Positions 49,103-58,675 are shown, counted from the first letter of the stretch. The stretch: DNA of 64,000 nt from Actinoplanes italicus (GCF_003001815.1 NZ_PVMZ01000019.1:174658-238657); one strand, 5' to 3'. Made by a program: numbers and translations. The notes: generated by a model from the sequence alone, not told the origin.

Positions 49103-49117
49103 AACTTTCTCTACGAT
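49101..49117 (+). promoter_or_regulatory. shared GAAACTTTC motif upstream of the GH43 gene
   Basis: GAAACTTTCTCTACGA, 15 of 16 bases identical to the motif at 47006, again with a TACGAT -10-like box (49112-49117). It overlaps the last codon and the stop of the GH5_4 gene, 29 bp before the GH43 start. Confidence 0.65.
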
Positions 49118-49145
49118 AGTTGAAACATCAAGCGGAGAGGTCAGG

Positions 49146-50639
49146 ATGACGTCCTTCACGAACCCGGTTGTCGCCGGTATGCACCCGGATCCGAGCGTCT
49201 GCCGGGTGGGCGACGACTACTTCCTGGCCTGCTCCAGCTTCGAGTACTTCCCCGGCGTGCCGATCCTGCACAGCCGCGACCTGATGCACTGGGAGCAGAT
49301 CGGCAACGCCCTCGACCGGCCCGGCCAGCTCTCCCTGCCGGCCACCACGCCGTCGTCCGGTGGCGTCTACGCGCCCACCCTGCGCCACCACGACGGGCGG
49401 TTCTGGCTGATCACCACGAACGTCGGCCCCGGCGGCGGCGCCATGATCTACACCGCGCTCGACGCGGCCGGCCCCTGGTCCGACCCGGTCCGGGTGCCCG
49501 GCATCGGCATCGACCCCGACCTCGCCTGGGATCAGGACGGCAACTGCTGGTGCACCTCTGCCGGGATCTGGCAGGTCCGCATCGACCCGCTCACCGGTCA
49601 CGTGTTCACCCGGCCCCGCAAGCTGTGGTCCGGAGGCACCGACGCCCAGGCTCCCGAGGCCCCGCACCTGTACCGGATCGACGACCACTGGTATCTGCTG
49701 ATCGCCGAGGGCGGCACCGAACGCGGGCACGCCGTCTCGGTGGCGCGCGGCCCGGCACCGGACGGCCCGTTCGAACCGTGCCCCGCCAACCCGATCCTCA
49801 CCCACCGCGGCACCCACCGGCCGATCCAGAACACCGGCCACGCCGACCTGGTCCAGGCGCCCGACGGCAGCTGGTGGATGGTGCTCCTCGGAGTACGCCC
49901 CGGCGGCGGCACCCCGGGCTGGCACGTGCTCGGCCGGGAGACCTTCCTCGCCCCGGTCACCTGGCACGACGGCTGGCCGGTCGTCGGCGACCTGCGCCCG
50001 GAGATGACCGCACCCTGGAAACCCCGCCCGCCCGCGCCGGAACCCGTCCGCGACGACTTCGACGCGCCGGCACTGCACCCGCGCTGGCTTTCGGTGCGGT
50101 CCCGCCCGGACAGCTGCTGGTCACTCACCGAACCGCCCGGACACCTCACCCTGCGCGCCCGGGACCGGTCCCTCGACGACCCGCAGGTCACCTTCGTGGG
50201 ACGCCGTCAGCAGCACCCGTCCTGCACGGTCAGCACCCTGGCCGACCCGTCCGCCGGCCGGGGCGGGCTCGCGGTCCGCCTCGACGAGAGTCACCACTAC
50301 GAGCTCGAGGCCGGCGACGACGGCGTACGGGTGACCGCCCGCCTCGGCTCGATCCGGCACACCATGCCCGCCTGGCCGATGCCCGCCGGACCGGTCCACC
50401 TGCGTATCGACGTGCTGGCCGCGGCACCCGGCGACGGCCATCCCCGCCAGGAGCCGGACACGCTGCGGCTGGGCGTCGAGCTGCCGGACGGCGAGTTCCG
50501 GGTGCTGGCCGAACTGGACGGCCGCTACCTGTCCACCGAGGTCGCCGGCGGCTTCACCGGCCGGGTCATCGGCATGTACGCCGCCGACGGAACCATGAGC
50601 TTCGACTGGTTCGACTACCGGCCTATCCTGACGCGATGA
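49146..50639 (+). CDS. cytoplasmic GH43 beta-xylosidase/arabinofuranosidase
   Basis: Glycosidase of 497 residues with no signal peptide, so it would act on imported oligosaccharides. The propeller domain (about 1-300) has the GH43 catalytic acids in MHPDPSV (base), GIDPDL and APEAPHL (general acid), as in GH43_11 xylosidases. The C-terminal region (about 300-497) is the usual beta-sandwich that completes the active site. ATG 49146 follows GGAGAGG. The LacI gene overlaps its stop (ATGA). Confidence 0.9.
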   Translation: MTSFTNPVVAGMHPDPSVCRVGDDYFLACSSFEYFPGVPILHSRDLMHWEQIGNALDRPGQLSLPATTPSSGGVYAPTLRHHDGRFWLITTNVGPGGGAMIYTALDAAGPWSDPVRVPGIGIDPDLAWDQDGNCWCTSAGIWQVRIDPLTGHVFTRPRKLWSGGTDAQAPEAPHLYRIDDHWYLLIAEGGTERGHAVSVARGPAPDGPFEPCPANPILTHRGTHRPIQNTGHADLVQAPDGSWWMVLLGVRPGGGTPGWHVLGRETFLAPVTWHDGWPVVGDLRPEMTAPWKPRPPAPEPVRDDFDAPALHPRWLSVRSRPDSCWSLTEPPGHLTLRARDRSLDDPQVTFVGRRQQHPSCTVSTLADPSAGRGGLAVRLDESHHYELEAGDDGVRVTARLGSIRHTMPAWPMPAGPVHLRIDVLAAAPGDGHPRQEPDTLRLGVELPDGEFRVLAELDGRYLSTEVAGGFTGRVIGMYAADGTMSFDWFDYRPILTR

Positions 50640-51655
50640 GTGCCGAGGACGCGGTCAAGCCGGTGACCATCTCCTACATCGCCGAGACGGCCGGCGTCTC
50701 CGTCCCGACCGTCTCCAAGGTGATCAACGGCCGGTCCGGGGTGGCCGCCGACACCCGGGCGCGGGTCGAGGCTCTGATCACGCAGTACGGCTACCGCAAG
50801 TCCAGCCCGGCCCAGCGCAGCAACCTGATGGAACTGGTGGTCGACGAGCTCGAGCACCAGTGGGGTGTGGAGATCATCCGCGGGGTGCAGGAGGTGGTGC
50901 GGGAACACCGGATCGGTCTCGTGCTCACCGAGTTCGGCCCGGAACGCAGCACCATCCGCTACTGGATCGACGACACCATCGCCCGCCGCCCGGACTGCAT
51001 CGTGACCGTCGCCCAGCTGTCCGAGAGCGAGCAGAATCAGCTGCGCGCCCGCGGCATCCCGTTCGTCGTCCTCGACCCCGGCAGCGAACTTCCCGACGAC
51101 GTGCCCTATGTCGGGGCGACCAACTGGAACGGCGGCCGGTCCGCGACCCGTCACCTGATCGGTCTCGGTCATCGCGACATCGCCGTGATCGGCGGGCCGG
51201 ACCAGCTGTTCTGCCAGGCCCGGCTCGACGGCCACCGGTCCGCGCTGCAGTCGGCCGGGCTGCCGGTCCACGATGACGACGTGGCGCGGGCGCCGCTCAC
51301 CGCCGAGGGCGGACACGAGGCGGCGCTGCGGCTGCTACGTCGTTCCGGCCGGCCGACGGCGATCTTCGCGGGCAACGATCTGCAGGCGGTGGGCGTCTAC
51401 CGGGCGGCGCGCACGCTCGGCCTTCGGGTGCCGGCCGATCTGAGCGTCGTCGGATTCGACGACCTGCCGATCGCCACGATGATCGACCCGCCGCTGACCA
51501 CCGTCCGGCAGCCGCTCACCGAGATGGCGATGGCCGCCACCGAGCTGGCGCTCGCCCTCGGCCGCGGCGAGACCGCCACGCAGACCGGCATCGAACTGGC
51601 CACCAGGTTGATCGTCCGGGAGAGCACCGCCCCGCCGGTGGTCGGGCGCGACTGA
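50636..51655 (+). CDS. LacI-family transcriptional regulator
   Basis: Repressor of 339 residues with an N-terminal LacI helix-turn-helix (ISYIAETAGVSVPTVSKVINGRSGVAADTRARVEALI) and a periplasmic-binding-protein-like sugar domain (AIFAGNDLQAVGVYRAARTLGLRVPADLSVVGFDDLP). It is translationally coupled to the GH43 gene and probably senses an oligosaccharide inducer. The shared motifs at 47006 and 49101 are its best candidate operators. Confidence 0.9.
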   Translation: MSAEDAVKPVTISYIAETAGVSVPTVSKVINGRSGVAADTRARVEALITQYGYRKSSPAQRSNLMELVVDELEHQWGVEIIRGVQEVVREHRIGLVLTEFGPERSTIRYWIDDTIARRPDCIVTVAQLSESEQNQLRARGIPFVVLDPGSELPDDVPYVGATNWNGGRSATRHLIGLGHRDIAVIGGPDQLFCQARLDGHRSALQSAGLPVHDDDVARAPLTAEGGHEAALRLLRRSGRPTAIFAGNDLQAVGVYRAARTLGLRVPADLSVVGFDDLPIATMIDPPLTTVRQPLTEMAMAATELALALGRGETATQTGIELATRLIVRESTAPPVVGRD

Positions 51656-51790
51656 GCGTACGACCGGCGGTCGGTCGGCCCTTACCCCCTCATCCGTTGG
51701 TCGGGGCTTTATGCGTGTACGCCCTCCGGATCAGCGACCGGTGCCACGATAACGGGCGTAGGCCGATAAATCGCTGTGAAAGGGGATCTC

Positions 51791-52372
51791 ATGTTCAACA
51801 TCCTCGCCGCCGGGCCAGCGCTCCTCGCGTCGCTGCTGGTGTCCGGATCAGCGGCGCCCGCGCCACCGCCGGACGGGAAGACGACTGTCGACGTGGTGTA
51901 CGCGAACGGATCCGGGTGTCCGCCCGGCGCGCTGAAGGCCGTCGCGCGTAAGGGAACCATCACCATCGCCTTCGAGGACTTCACCGCCTCGTCGGGCGGC
52001 GACGCGCTCGACTACCGGAAGAACTGCCAGGTCGGGCTCAATGTCAAGGTTCCGAAGGGTTACACCTACGCGGTGTCGCGGGTAACCGTCGGCGGCACGG
52101 GCAAGCTCGGGCCGGGCGACTCGGGTTCGGTGCGTGCGCTGATGTACTTCCAGGGGATGACCGAGACCGTGGAGCAGGGCCGTGAGATCAACGGGCCGCT
52201 CAACGGGAAGTGGCAATTCGACAGCCGGATCGGCCCGAAATCGCGGGTCTACCATCCGTGTGGAGCCAAGCGTTATCTCAATGTCAACCTGGACCTCAGG
52301 GCAGGCTCGGGCGACGGCTCCGTCTCGGTCGGCGGCCGCCTGGGACTGGAGTTCACCCGCAAGAAGTGCTGA
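51791..52372 (+). CDS. secreted DUF4360 protein
   Basis: Secreted protein of 193 residues: a signal peptide (about 1-22) then VDVVYANGSGCPPGALKAVARKGTITIAFEDF and RKNCQVGLNVKVPKGYTYAVSRV, matching the DUF4360 pattern with paired cysteines. Function unknown in the family; secreted small beta proteins of this type are common in Actinobacteria and fungi. Start ATG 51791 follows AAAGGGG; GTG 51776 is an upstream alternative. Confidence 0.8.
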   Translation: MFNILAAGPALLASLLVSGSAAPAPPPDGKTTVDVVYANGSGCPPGALKAVARKGTITIAFEDFTASSGGDALDYRKNCQVGLNVKVPKGYTYAVSRVTVGGTGKLGPGDSGSVRALMYFQGMTETVEQGREINGPLNGKWQFDSRIGPKSRVYHPCGAKRYLNVNLDLRAGSGDGSVSVGGRLGLEFTRKKC

Positions 52373-52384
52373 CCGGCGGTCAGC
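52368..52384. terminator. bidirectional hairpin between DUF4360 and gntR genes
   Basis: GCTGACC-GGC-GGTCAGC, a perfect 7-bp stem and 3-nt loop containing both stop codons of the convergent genes. Confidence 0.65.
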
Positions 52385-53117
52385 GGTTGAAGACGGTCAC
52401 CTCGATGGCGTAATGATCGGCCCGGTACAGGTTGTCGGAGAACTCGACGGTCGCGCCGGTGCTGTCGAACGAGGTGCGCTGCATGCTGATCAGCGGCGTG
52501 TGGTGGCCGATGTCGAGGAGCCGGGCCTGGGCCGGCGTCGCGGCCTTCGCGGTGATCCGCTGCTTGGCGACGGCCGGCCGGCCGTTCCACTCGCCCATCA
52601 GCCGATAGAGGCTGCGGGTGGTCAGCGCCTCGGCGTTGAGGCCGGCGAAGCGGGGCGGCAGCCAGTTGCGCAGCACCGCGAGGGGGACGCCGTCGGCCAG
52701 CCGCAGCCGCTCGCAGTGCACCAGCCGCTCGGTCGGCGGCAGGCCGAGCATGCGGGCGGCGTGCCGGTCGACGCAGTCGGCGTCGAACTGCAGCACGCGG
52801 GTACGCGGCTGCCGACCGGCCGCGGCGAGGTCGTCGTACAGGCTGGTCAGGGCGACGCGGCGGCGCACCTGCACGTCGGTGACCCGCGTGCCGACGCCAC
52901 GCTTGCGGGTGAGCAGACCTTTGCTGACCAGTTCCTCGATGGCCCGGCGGATGGTGGGTCGCGAGATGTCCAGGGCCTCGGCGAGTTCGATCTCGGTGGG
53001 CAGGCGCTCGCCGGGCACCAGTTCGCCGCGGTCGATGGCCTCCTCGAGGCGCCGGCCGAGCTGGAAGTAGATGGGAACGGGGCTGGTGCGGTCGATCTCG
53101 AGCGGCGGCATGGGCAT
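52380..53117 (-). CDS. GntR-family regulator, probable inositol repressor
   Basis: Regulator of 245 residues of the GntR/HutC type. The N-terminal winged helix contains LPTEIELAEALDISRPTIRRAIEELVSKGLLTRKRGVGTRV, and the C-terminal UTRA ligand domain ends GATVEFSDNLYRADHYAIEV. It is divergent from the iol operon, so inositol or a derivative is the likely inducer. ATG 53117 has GAGG upstream; the frame continues 67 codons further back without support. Confidence 0.88.
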   Translation of the reverse strand: MPMPPLEIDRTSPVPIYFQLGRRLEEAIDRGELVPGERLPTEIELAEALDISRPTIRRAIEELVSKGLLTRKRGVGTRVTDVQVRRRVALTSLYDDLAAAGRQPRTRVLQFDADCVDRHAARMLGLPPTERLVHCERLRLADGVPLAVLRNWLPPRFAGLNAEALTTRSLYRLMGEWNGRPAVAKQRITAKAATPAQARLLDIGHHTPLISMQRTSFDSTGATVEFSDNLYRADHYAIEVTVFNR

Positions 53118-53134
53118 CGCGAGCACCTCGATGG

Positions 53135-53194
53135 ATTGACAATCGCGGCAGTTTGTCAGTGCGTTCCGAAGAATGTCAATACAAACTCTTGACG
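53135..53194. promoter_or_regulatory. divergent control region of gntR and iol genes
   Basis: ATTGACA (53135-53141) and TGTCAAT (53174-53180) form an outer dyad, GTTTGT (53151-53156) and ACAAAC (53181-53186) an inner one, and TGTCA repeats at 53155 and 53174 are 19 bp apart. TTGACG at 53189-53194 may be the iol -35 box, and TTGACA on the minus strand (53174-53179) the gntR one. Confidence 0.6.
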
Positions 53195-53271
53195 TGATCA
53201 ACACCGCGTTGGAGGTTGGTCTCACGTGCGGCGGAAACGCTCGTGACATATCGACGTAACGCGGAGGTGTG

Positions 53272-54219
53272 ATGCGGGACCACGAGGTCGTCACGATGGG
53301 CCGGGTCGGCGTCGACATCTATCCCCTGCAGATCGGCGTCGGGCTGGAGGACGTCACCTCGTTCGGCAAGTTCCTCGGCGGCAGCGCCACCAACGTCGCG
53401 GTCGCCGCCGCGCGGCACGGCCGCCGTACCGCGGTGATCACCCGGGTCGGCGCGGACCCCTTCGGGAAGTACGTGCACCGCGCCCTCACCGAACTCGGCG
53501 TCGACGACCGGTTCGTCTCCGCGGTCCCGGGACTGCCGACCCCTGTCACGTTCTGCGAGATCTTTCCGCCCGACGACTTCCCGCTCTACTTCTACCGGCA
53601 GCCGACCGCCCCCGACCTGATGATCGATCCCGCCGAACTGGATCTGGACGCGATCACCACGGCCGGCGTCTTCTGGGCCACCGTCACCGGACTGTCCCAG
53701 GACCCGAGCCGCAGCGCGCACCACGCCGCCTGGCGGGCCCGCGGCCGCCGCCCGCTCACCGTTCTCGACCTCGACTACCGGCCGATGTTCTGGGTCTCCG
53801 GCAACGCCGCGCGCGAGGCCGTGCAGGAGGCGTTGCCGCACGTCAGCGTCGCCGTCGGCAACCTCACCGAATGCACCGTCGCGGTCGGCGAGGACGATCC
53901 GGACCGGGCCGCCGCCGCGCTGCTGGACGCCGGGGTGACCCTCGCCGTGGTCAAACTGGGTCCCGAGGGTGTGCTGGCCAGGACCCGGGACGAGGAGGTT
54001 CGCGTACCGCCCGCCGAGGTGGACGTGGTGAACGGCCTGGGCGCCGGCGACGGATTCGGTGGCGCCCTGTGCCACGGGCTGCTCGCCGGCTGGCCGCTGG
54101 AACGGACCATCCGCTTCGCCAACGCGGCCGGGGCGATCGTCGCCGGCCGCCTCGAGTGCTCGACCGCGATGCCCACGACGGACGAGGTCGAGCGGGTTCT
54201 GGAGGCCGGACGTGTCTGA
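53272..54219 (+). CDS. iolC: 5-dehydro-2-deoxygluconokinase
   Basis: PfkB-family sugar kinase of 315 residues that phosphorylates 2-deoxy-5-keto-gluconate in myo-inositol breakdown. The N-terminal KFLGGSATNVAVAAARHG and the C-terminal anion-hole motif NGLGAGDGFGGAL with the catalytic Asp are complete. ATG 53272 is 4 bp after GGAGG; GTG 53269 is too close. First gene of the operon; the aldolase gene begins 8 bp before its end, with GGAGG inside the coding sequence. Confidence 0.93.
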   Translation: MRDHEVVTMGRVGVDIYPLQIGVGLEDVTSFGKFLGGSATNVAVAAARHGRRTAVITRVGADPFGKYVHRALTELGVDDRFVSAVPGLPTPVTFCEIFPPDDFPLYFYRQPTAPDLMIDPAELDLDAITTAGVFWATVTGLSQDPSRSAHHAAWRARGRRPLTVLDLDYRPMFWVSGNAAREAVQEALPHVSVAVGNLTECTVAVGEDDPDRAAAALLDAGVTLAVVKLGPEGVLARTRDEEVRVPPAEVDVVNGLGAGDGFGGALCHGLLAGWPLERTIRFANAAGAIVAGRLECSTAMPTTDEVERVLEAGRV

Positions 54220-55105
54220 CCTGGACTTCGCCGCACTGCGCGGCATGCGGGCGACCTGCCCTGAGGCGGTGGCCGAGGCCGCCGCCCAGCGGGTGCGCCG
54301 GCCGTTGCTGGCCGACGCCGACGGCCGGTTGCTGCTGATCGCCGCCGACCACCCGGCCCGTGGGGCGCTCGGTGTCCGCGGGGACGGTGAGGCGATGGCC
54401 GACCGTTACGAGCTGCTGCGCCGCCTGCGGACCGCGCTGCGCCGGCCCGGTGTCGACGGGGTGCTCGGCACCGCCGACGTGCTGGAGGACCTGCTGCTGC
54501 TCGGCGAGCTGGACGGCAAGATCGCGATCGGTTCGATGAACCGGGGCGGACTGCAGGGCACGGTGTTCGAGATGGACGACCGGTTCACCGGCTACGACGC
54601 GGCGGCCGTCGCGCGGATGCGGTTCGACGGCGGCAAGATGCTCGTGCGGATCGACCCGGACGACCCGGCCAGCGTCCGCACCCTGGAGGCCGGTGCGCGG
54701 GCGGTCGACGAGCTGGCCGCGCGCGGGCTGATCGCGCTGGTCGAGCCGTTCCTGTCCCGGCGCGGTGACGGTGGGGTGGTCAACGATCTGAGCACGGCGG
54801 CCGTGGCCCGCTCGGTGGCGATCGCCGCCGGGCTGGGCGGCACCAGCGCGTACACGTGGCTGAAGCTGCCGGTCGTCGACGACATGGAGGCGGTCATGGC
54901 GGCCACCACGATGCCGGCGCTGCTGCTCGGCGGCGACCCGTCGGGCAGCCCCGAGGAGACGTACGCGTCGTGGGGCCGGGCCCTGGCCACGCCCGGCGTG
55001 CGCGGCCTCATGGTGGGCCGGGCGCTGCTCTACCCGCCCGACGGTGACGTGGCCTCCGCGGTCGACGCCGCGGTCAAGCTGGTACGGGCGGGGGTGGCGG
55101 CGTGA
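54212..55105 (+). CDS. Cgl0158-type aldolase of the inositol operon
   Basis: TIM-barrel protein of 297 residues (IAADHPARGALGV, GSMNRGGLQGTVFEMDDRFTGYDA, VEPFLSR, TWLKLPVVDDM), a member of the beta/alpha-barrel group found in corynebacterial iol clusters. It should cleave 2-deoxy-5-keto-gluconate 6-phosphate to dihydroxyacetone phosphate and malonate semialdehyde, replacing IolJ; the assignment is by position. GTG 54212 with GGAGG upstream overlaps iolC. The stop overlaps iolB. Confidence 0.8.
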   Translation: MSDLDFAALRGMRATCPEAVAEAAAQRVRRPLLADADGRLLLIAADHPARGALGVRGDGEAMADRYELLRRLRTALRRPGVDGVLGTADVLEDLLLLGELDGKIAIGSMNRGGLQGTVFEMDDRFTGYDAAAVARMRFDGGKMLVRIDPDDPASVRTLEAGARAVDELAARGLIALVEPFLSRRGDGGVVNDLSTAAVARSVAIAAGLGGTSAYTWLKLPVVDDMEAVMAATTMPALLLGGDPSGSPEETYASWGRALATPGVRGLMVGRALLYPPDGDVASAVDAAVKLVRAGVAA

Positions 55106-55875
55106 TCCGGCTGGACGTGACACCGGAGTCGGCGGGCTGGGGCTACAGCGGCCTGCGGATCGTGGAGCTGGCCGCGGGCGGCGGGGAGTACTCCTGCTCC
55201 ACCGGCGGCGACGAGGTCGTGGTGGTGCCGCTGTCCGGCTCGGTCGCGGTCACCGCCGACGGGGAGAAGGTGCAGCTCGACGGCCGGGACAGTGTCTTCG
55301 ACGGCCCGACCGATGTGGCCTACGTGCCGATCGGGGCCGGGCTGACCCTGCGCAGCGACACGGGCGGCCGGTTCGCGCTGGCCACGGCACGGGCGACCCG
55401 GCGGCTGCCGGTGCGGCACATTCCGGTCGCGCGGCAGCGGATCGAGATGCGCGGGGCCGGCAACTGCTCGCGGCAGGTCAACAACTTCGCCACCACCGAC
55501 GTGCTGGACGCCGACCGGATCATCGCCTGTGAGGTGCTCACGCCGGGCGGGAACTGGTCGTCCTATCCGCCGCACCGGCACGACGACCTCGAGGAGATCT
55601 ACTACTTCGAGGTGGCCGGCGGCGGGCCCGGTTACCAGCGGGCCTCCGGCGTGCGCGAGGTGCGCAGCGGCGACGTCGTGCTGATCCCGGACGGCTGGCA
55701 CGGCCCGTCGATGGCGGCGCCCGGGTACGACCTGTACTACCTCAACGTGATGGCCGGGACCGGCGAGCGGGCCTGGGTGATCGAGGACGAGCCGGAGCAC
55801 GCCTGGGTGCGTGACACCTGGGCCGATCAGGAGGTCGATCCGCGGCTGCCGTTCGGGAAGGGACTCCACCGATGA
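55102..55875 (+). CDS. iolB: 5-deoxy-glucuronate isomerase
   Basis: Bicupin of 257 residues that converts 5-deoxy-glucuronate to 2-deoxy-5-keto-gluconate. The C-terminal cupin motif PPHRHDDLEEIYYFEV carries the His/Glu metal ligands, with VLIPDGWHGPSMAAPGYDLYYLNVMAG downstream as in IolB. The start GTG overlaps the aldolase stop (GTGA), and the stop overlaps iolD. Confidence 0.93.
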   Translation: MIRLDVTPESAGWGYSGLRIVELAAGGGEYSCSTGGDEVVVVPLSGSVAVTADGEKVQLDGRDSVFDGPTDVAYVPIGAGLTLRSDTGGRFALATARATRRLPVRHIPVARQRIEMRGAGNCSRQVNNFATTDVLDADRIIACEVLTPGGNWSSYPPHRHDDLEEIYYFEVAGGGPGYQRASGVREVRSGDVVLIPDGWHGPSMAAPGYDLYYLNVMAGTGERAWVIEDEPEHAWVRDTWADQEVDPRLPFGKGLHR

Positions 55876-57737
55876 GACTCACCGTGGGCCAGGCCGTCGT
55901 GCGGTTCCTGGCGGCGCAGCGCACCGAACGCGACGGGGTCGAGCACCGGCTGATCGAGGGCTGGTTCGGCATCTTCGGGCACGGCAACGTGGCCGGGCTC
56001 GGGCAGGCCCTGCTGGAGGCCGAGCTGACCGAACCGGGATCGGCGCCCTACCGGCAGGGGCGCAACGAGCAGGGCATGGTCCACGCGGCCGCCGGGTTCG
56101 CCCGGATGCGCAACCGGATGTCGACGCTGGCGTGCACCACCTCGATCGGGCCGGGCGCCACGAACATGGTCACCGGTGCGGCCCTGGCCACGGTCAACCG
56201 GCTGCCCGTGCTGCTGCTGCCGGGCGACGTGTTCGCGACCCGGGTCGCCAATCCGGTGCTGCAGGAGCTGGAGGACCCCCGCGGCTTCGACGTCAGCGTC
56301 AACGACACGCTGCGGCCGGTGTCGCGGTTCTACGACCGGATCTGGCGTCCGCAGCAGCTGCCGTCGGCGCTGCTCGGCGCGATGCGGGTCCTCACCGACC
56401 CGGCCGAGACGGGTGCGGTCACCCTCGCACTTCCCCAGGACGTGCAGGCGGAGGCGTACGACTTCTCCGATGCCCTTTTCCGGCCGAGGGTCTGGCACGT
56501 GCCCCGGACGCTGCCGGAGCCGGGTGCTCTGGCCCGCGCGGTCGCGCTGATCAGGGGTGCCGAGCGGCCGCTCGTCGTGGCCGGCGGTGGAGTGATCTAC
56601 TCCGAGGCGACGGCGGCGCTGACGGCGTTCGCGGAGGCCACCGGCATTCCGGTCGCCGAAACCCAGGCAGGCAAAGGCGCGATGTCGTACGACCACGCGC
56701 TCAGCCTCGGCGCGATCGGTGCCACCGGCACGCCCGGTGCGAACGAGTTCGCCCGGCAGGCCGACGTCGTGATCGGCATCGGCACCCGGTACAGCGACTT
56801 CACGACGGCGTCACGCAGCGCCTTCGCCGACCCGGACGTGAGGTTCGTCAACGTGAACATCGCCGCATTCGACGCGGCCAAGCACGCGGGCGAAGCCGTG
56901 GTGGCCGACGCGCGAGCCGCGCTTCTCGGCCTGGCCGACGCGCTGAGCGACTTCCGGACGAGCTCCGCGTACCAGGAACGGGCGGCGAGGGCGAACGCCT
57001 CGTGGGATACATGCGTGGAACGCGCCTATCACCTCGGCAACGCGCCGCTGCCAGCCCAGTCCGAGGTGATCGGTGCCGTCAACGACGCGGCCGGCCCCCG
57101 GGACGTGGTCGTCTGCGCCGCCGGTTCGATGCCGGGTGACCTGCACAAACTGTGGCGCACCCGGGACCCCAAGGGCTATCACGTGGAGTACGGCTTCTCC
57201 TGCATGGGCTATGAGATCGCCGGCGGGCTCGGTGTCAAACTCGCCGCCCCGGACCGTGAGGTCTTCGTCATGGTCGGCGACGGCTCCTACCTCATGATGG
57301 CGCAGGAGCTCGTCACCGCCGTACAGGAGAACGTGAAGTTGATCGTGGTCCTGGTGCAGAACCACGGCTACGCCTCCATCGGACGGCTCTCGGAGTCGGT
57401 CGGCGCCCAGCGGTTCGGCACCGCCTACCGGTACCGCGACGCGTCCGGGCGCCTCGGAGGCGGCACCCTGCCCGTCGACCTCGCCGCCAACGCCGCCAGC
57501 CTCGGCGCGAACGTGCTGCGGGCCGGCACCGCCGACGAGCTCCGGGCGGCTCTCGCGAAGGCCCGCGAGGCCGACGGCGTCACCGTCGTGCACGTCGACA
57601 CGGATCCGCTCGTCGACACCCCGGCCAGCGAATCCTGGTGGGACGTGCCGGTCGCCGAGACCTCGTCACTCGACTCGGTACGGGCGGCCCACGCGGCATA
57701 CCTCGACGGCAAGACGACCCAGCGCGACTACCTGTAG
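55872..57737 (+). CDS. iolD: 3D-(3,5/4)-trihydroxycyclohexane-1,2-dione hydrolase
   Basis: Thiamine-diphosphate enzyme of 621 residues that opens the inositol ring. It has the typical N-terminal ThDP fold with the glutamate region NVAGLGQALLEAE, a central domain (AETQAGKGAMSYDHALSLGAIGATG) and the ThDP signature GDGSYLMMAQELVTAV followed by NHGYASIGRLSES. Full length for the family. ATGA overlap with iolB. Confidence 0.94.
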   Translation: MRLTVGQAVVRFLAAQRTERDGVEHRLIEGWFGIFGHGNVAGLGQALLEAELTEPGSAPYRQGRNEQGMVHAAAGFARMRNRMSTLACTTSIGPGATNMVTGAALATVNRLPVLLLPGDVFATRVANPVLQELEDPRGFDVSVNDTLRPVSRFYDRIWRPQQLPSALLGAMRVLTDPAETGAVTLALPQDVQAEAYDFSDALFRPRVWHVPRTLPEPGALARAVALIRGAERPLVVAGGGVIYSEATAALTAFAEATGIPVAETQAGKGAMSYDHALSLGAIGATGTPGANEFARQADVVIGIGTRYSDFTTASRSAFADPDVRFVNVNIAAFDAAKHAGEAVVADARAALLGLADALSDFRTSSAYQERAARANASWDTCVERAYHLGNAPLPAQSEVIGAVNDAAGPRDVVVCAAGSMPGDLHKLWRTRDPKGYHVEYGFSCMGYEIAGGLGVKLAAPDREVFVMVGDGSYLMMAQELVTAVQENVKLIVVLVQNHGYASIGRLSESVGAQRFGTAYRYRDASGRLGGGTLPVDLAANAASLGANVLRAGTADELRAALAKAREADGVTVVHVDTDPLVDTPASESWWDVPVAETSSLDSVRAAHAAYLDGKTTQRDYL

Positions 57738-57746
57738 GAGACGAAG

Positions 57747-58625
57747 ATGACGGACCTCGCAGACCGCGTCGGCGGCGCCCCGATCTCCTGGGGCGTCTGC
57801 GAGGCGCCCGGCTGGGGGCACGAACTGCCCGCCGACCGGGTGCTCACCGAGATGGCCGGGCTCGGGCTGCGCGCCACCGAACTGGGTCCCACCGGCTACC
57901 TGGGCAAGACCCCGGCCGATGTGCGGGCGGTGCTCGACCGCAACGGGCTCCGGCTGATCGGGGGCTTCCTGCCGGTGCCGATGCACATCTGCACGGACGA
58001 GGATCTGCGGGAGGCCGCCGCGGCGATGGACACCCTTTCCGCGGCCGGGTCGGAGGTCGTGGTGCTCGCCGCCCGATCGTCCGACGGCAGCTACGACAAC
58101 AAGGTCCGGCTCACCGACGACGAGTGGACGACGCTGTTCGCCACCCTGCGGACCCTGCAGCGGATGGCCGCCGAACGCGGTCTGCGACCCAGCCTGCACC
58201 CGCACGTCGGCACCGCCGTCGAGGACCGCGAGTCGGTGCTGCGCCTGCTCGGCGGCAGTGACGTGCCGATCTGCCTGGACACCGGCCACCTGCTGATCGG
58301 CGGCATGCAACCGGCCGAGCTGATCGAACTGGCCGGCGCCCGGATCACCCATGTGCATCTCAAGGACGTCGACCTGCAGGTAGCGGACAGCGTCCAGAAC
58401 GGCAGGCGTAGCTACCTCGCCGGGGTCCGGGCCGGTCTCTACACGCCGCTCGGCGCGGGCGACGTCGACGTGCCCGGCATCGTCGGTGCGCTGGAGGCCG
58501 CCGGATACGACGGGTGGTACGTGCTCGAGCAGGACTGCGCGTTCGACGGCGCTCCGGCCGAGGGGTACGGACCGATCGCCGACGTGCGCCGCAGCCTGGC
58601 CTTCCTCACCGAGGTGGCGCGGTGA
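57747..58625 (+). CDS. iolE: inosose dehydratase
   Basis: TIM-barrel protein of 292 residues removing water from 2-keto-myo-inositol. Start APISWGVCEAPGWG, central SLHPHVGTAVED, and the metal-binding CLDTGHLLIGG and THVHLKDVD motifs match IolE. GGAG precedes ATG 57747, 9 bp after iolD. Its last codons (FLTEVAR) are echoed immediately after the stop by FLAEVAQ in another frame position. Confidence 0.93.
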   Translation: MTDLADRVGGAPISWGVCEAPGWGHELPADRVLTEMAGLGLRATELGPTGYLGKTPADVRAVLDRNGLRLIGGFLPVPMHICTDEDLREAAAAMDTLSAAGSEVVVLAARSSDGSYDNKVRLTDDEWTTLFATLRTLQRMAAERGLRPSLHPHVGTAVEDRESVLRLLGGSDVPICLDTGHLLIGGMQPAELIELAGARITHVHLKDVDLQVADSVQNGRRSYLAGVRAGLYTPLGAGDVDVPGIVGALEAAGYDGWYVLEQDCAFDGAPAEGYGPIADVRRSLAFLTEVAR

Positions 58626-58675
58626 GGTTTCTGGCCGAGGTGGCGCAGGCCGGTGCCGCGACCGGAAGGCACGTG

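Noticed and set aside
46991..49159. A 722-codon frame on the minus strand over the GH5_4 gene
   Set aside because: Shadow of a confirmed glycoside hydrolase; no motif or ribosome-binding site.
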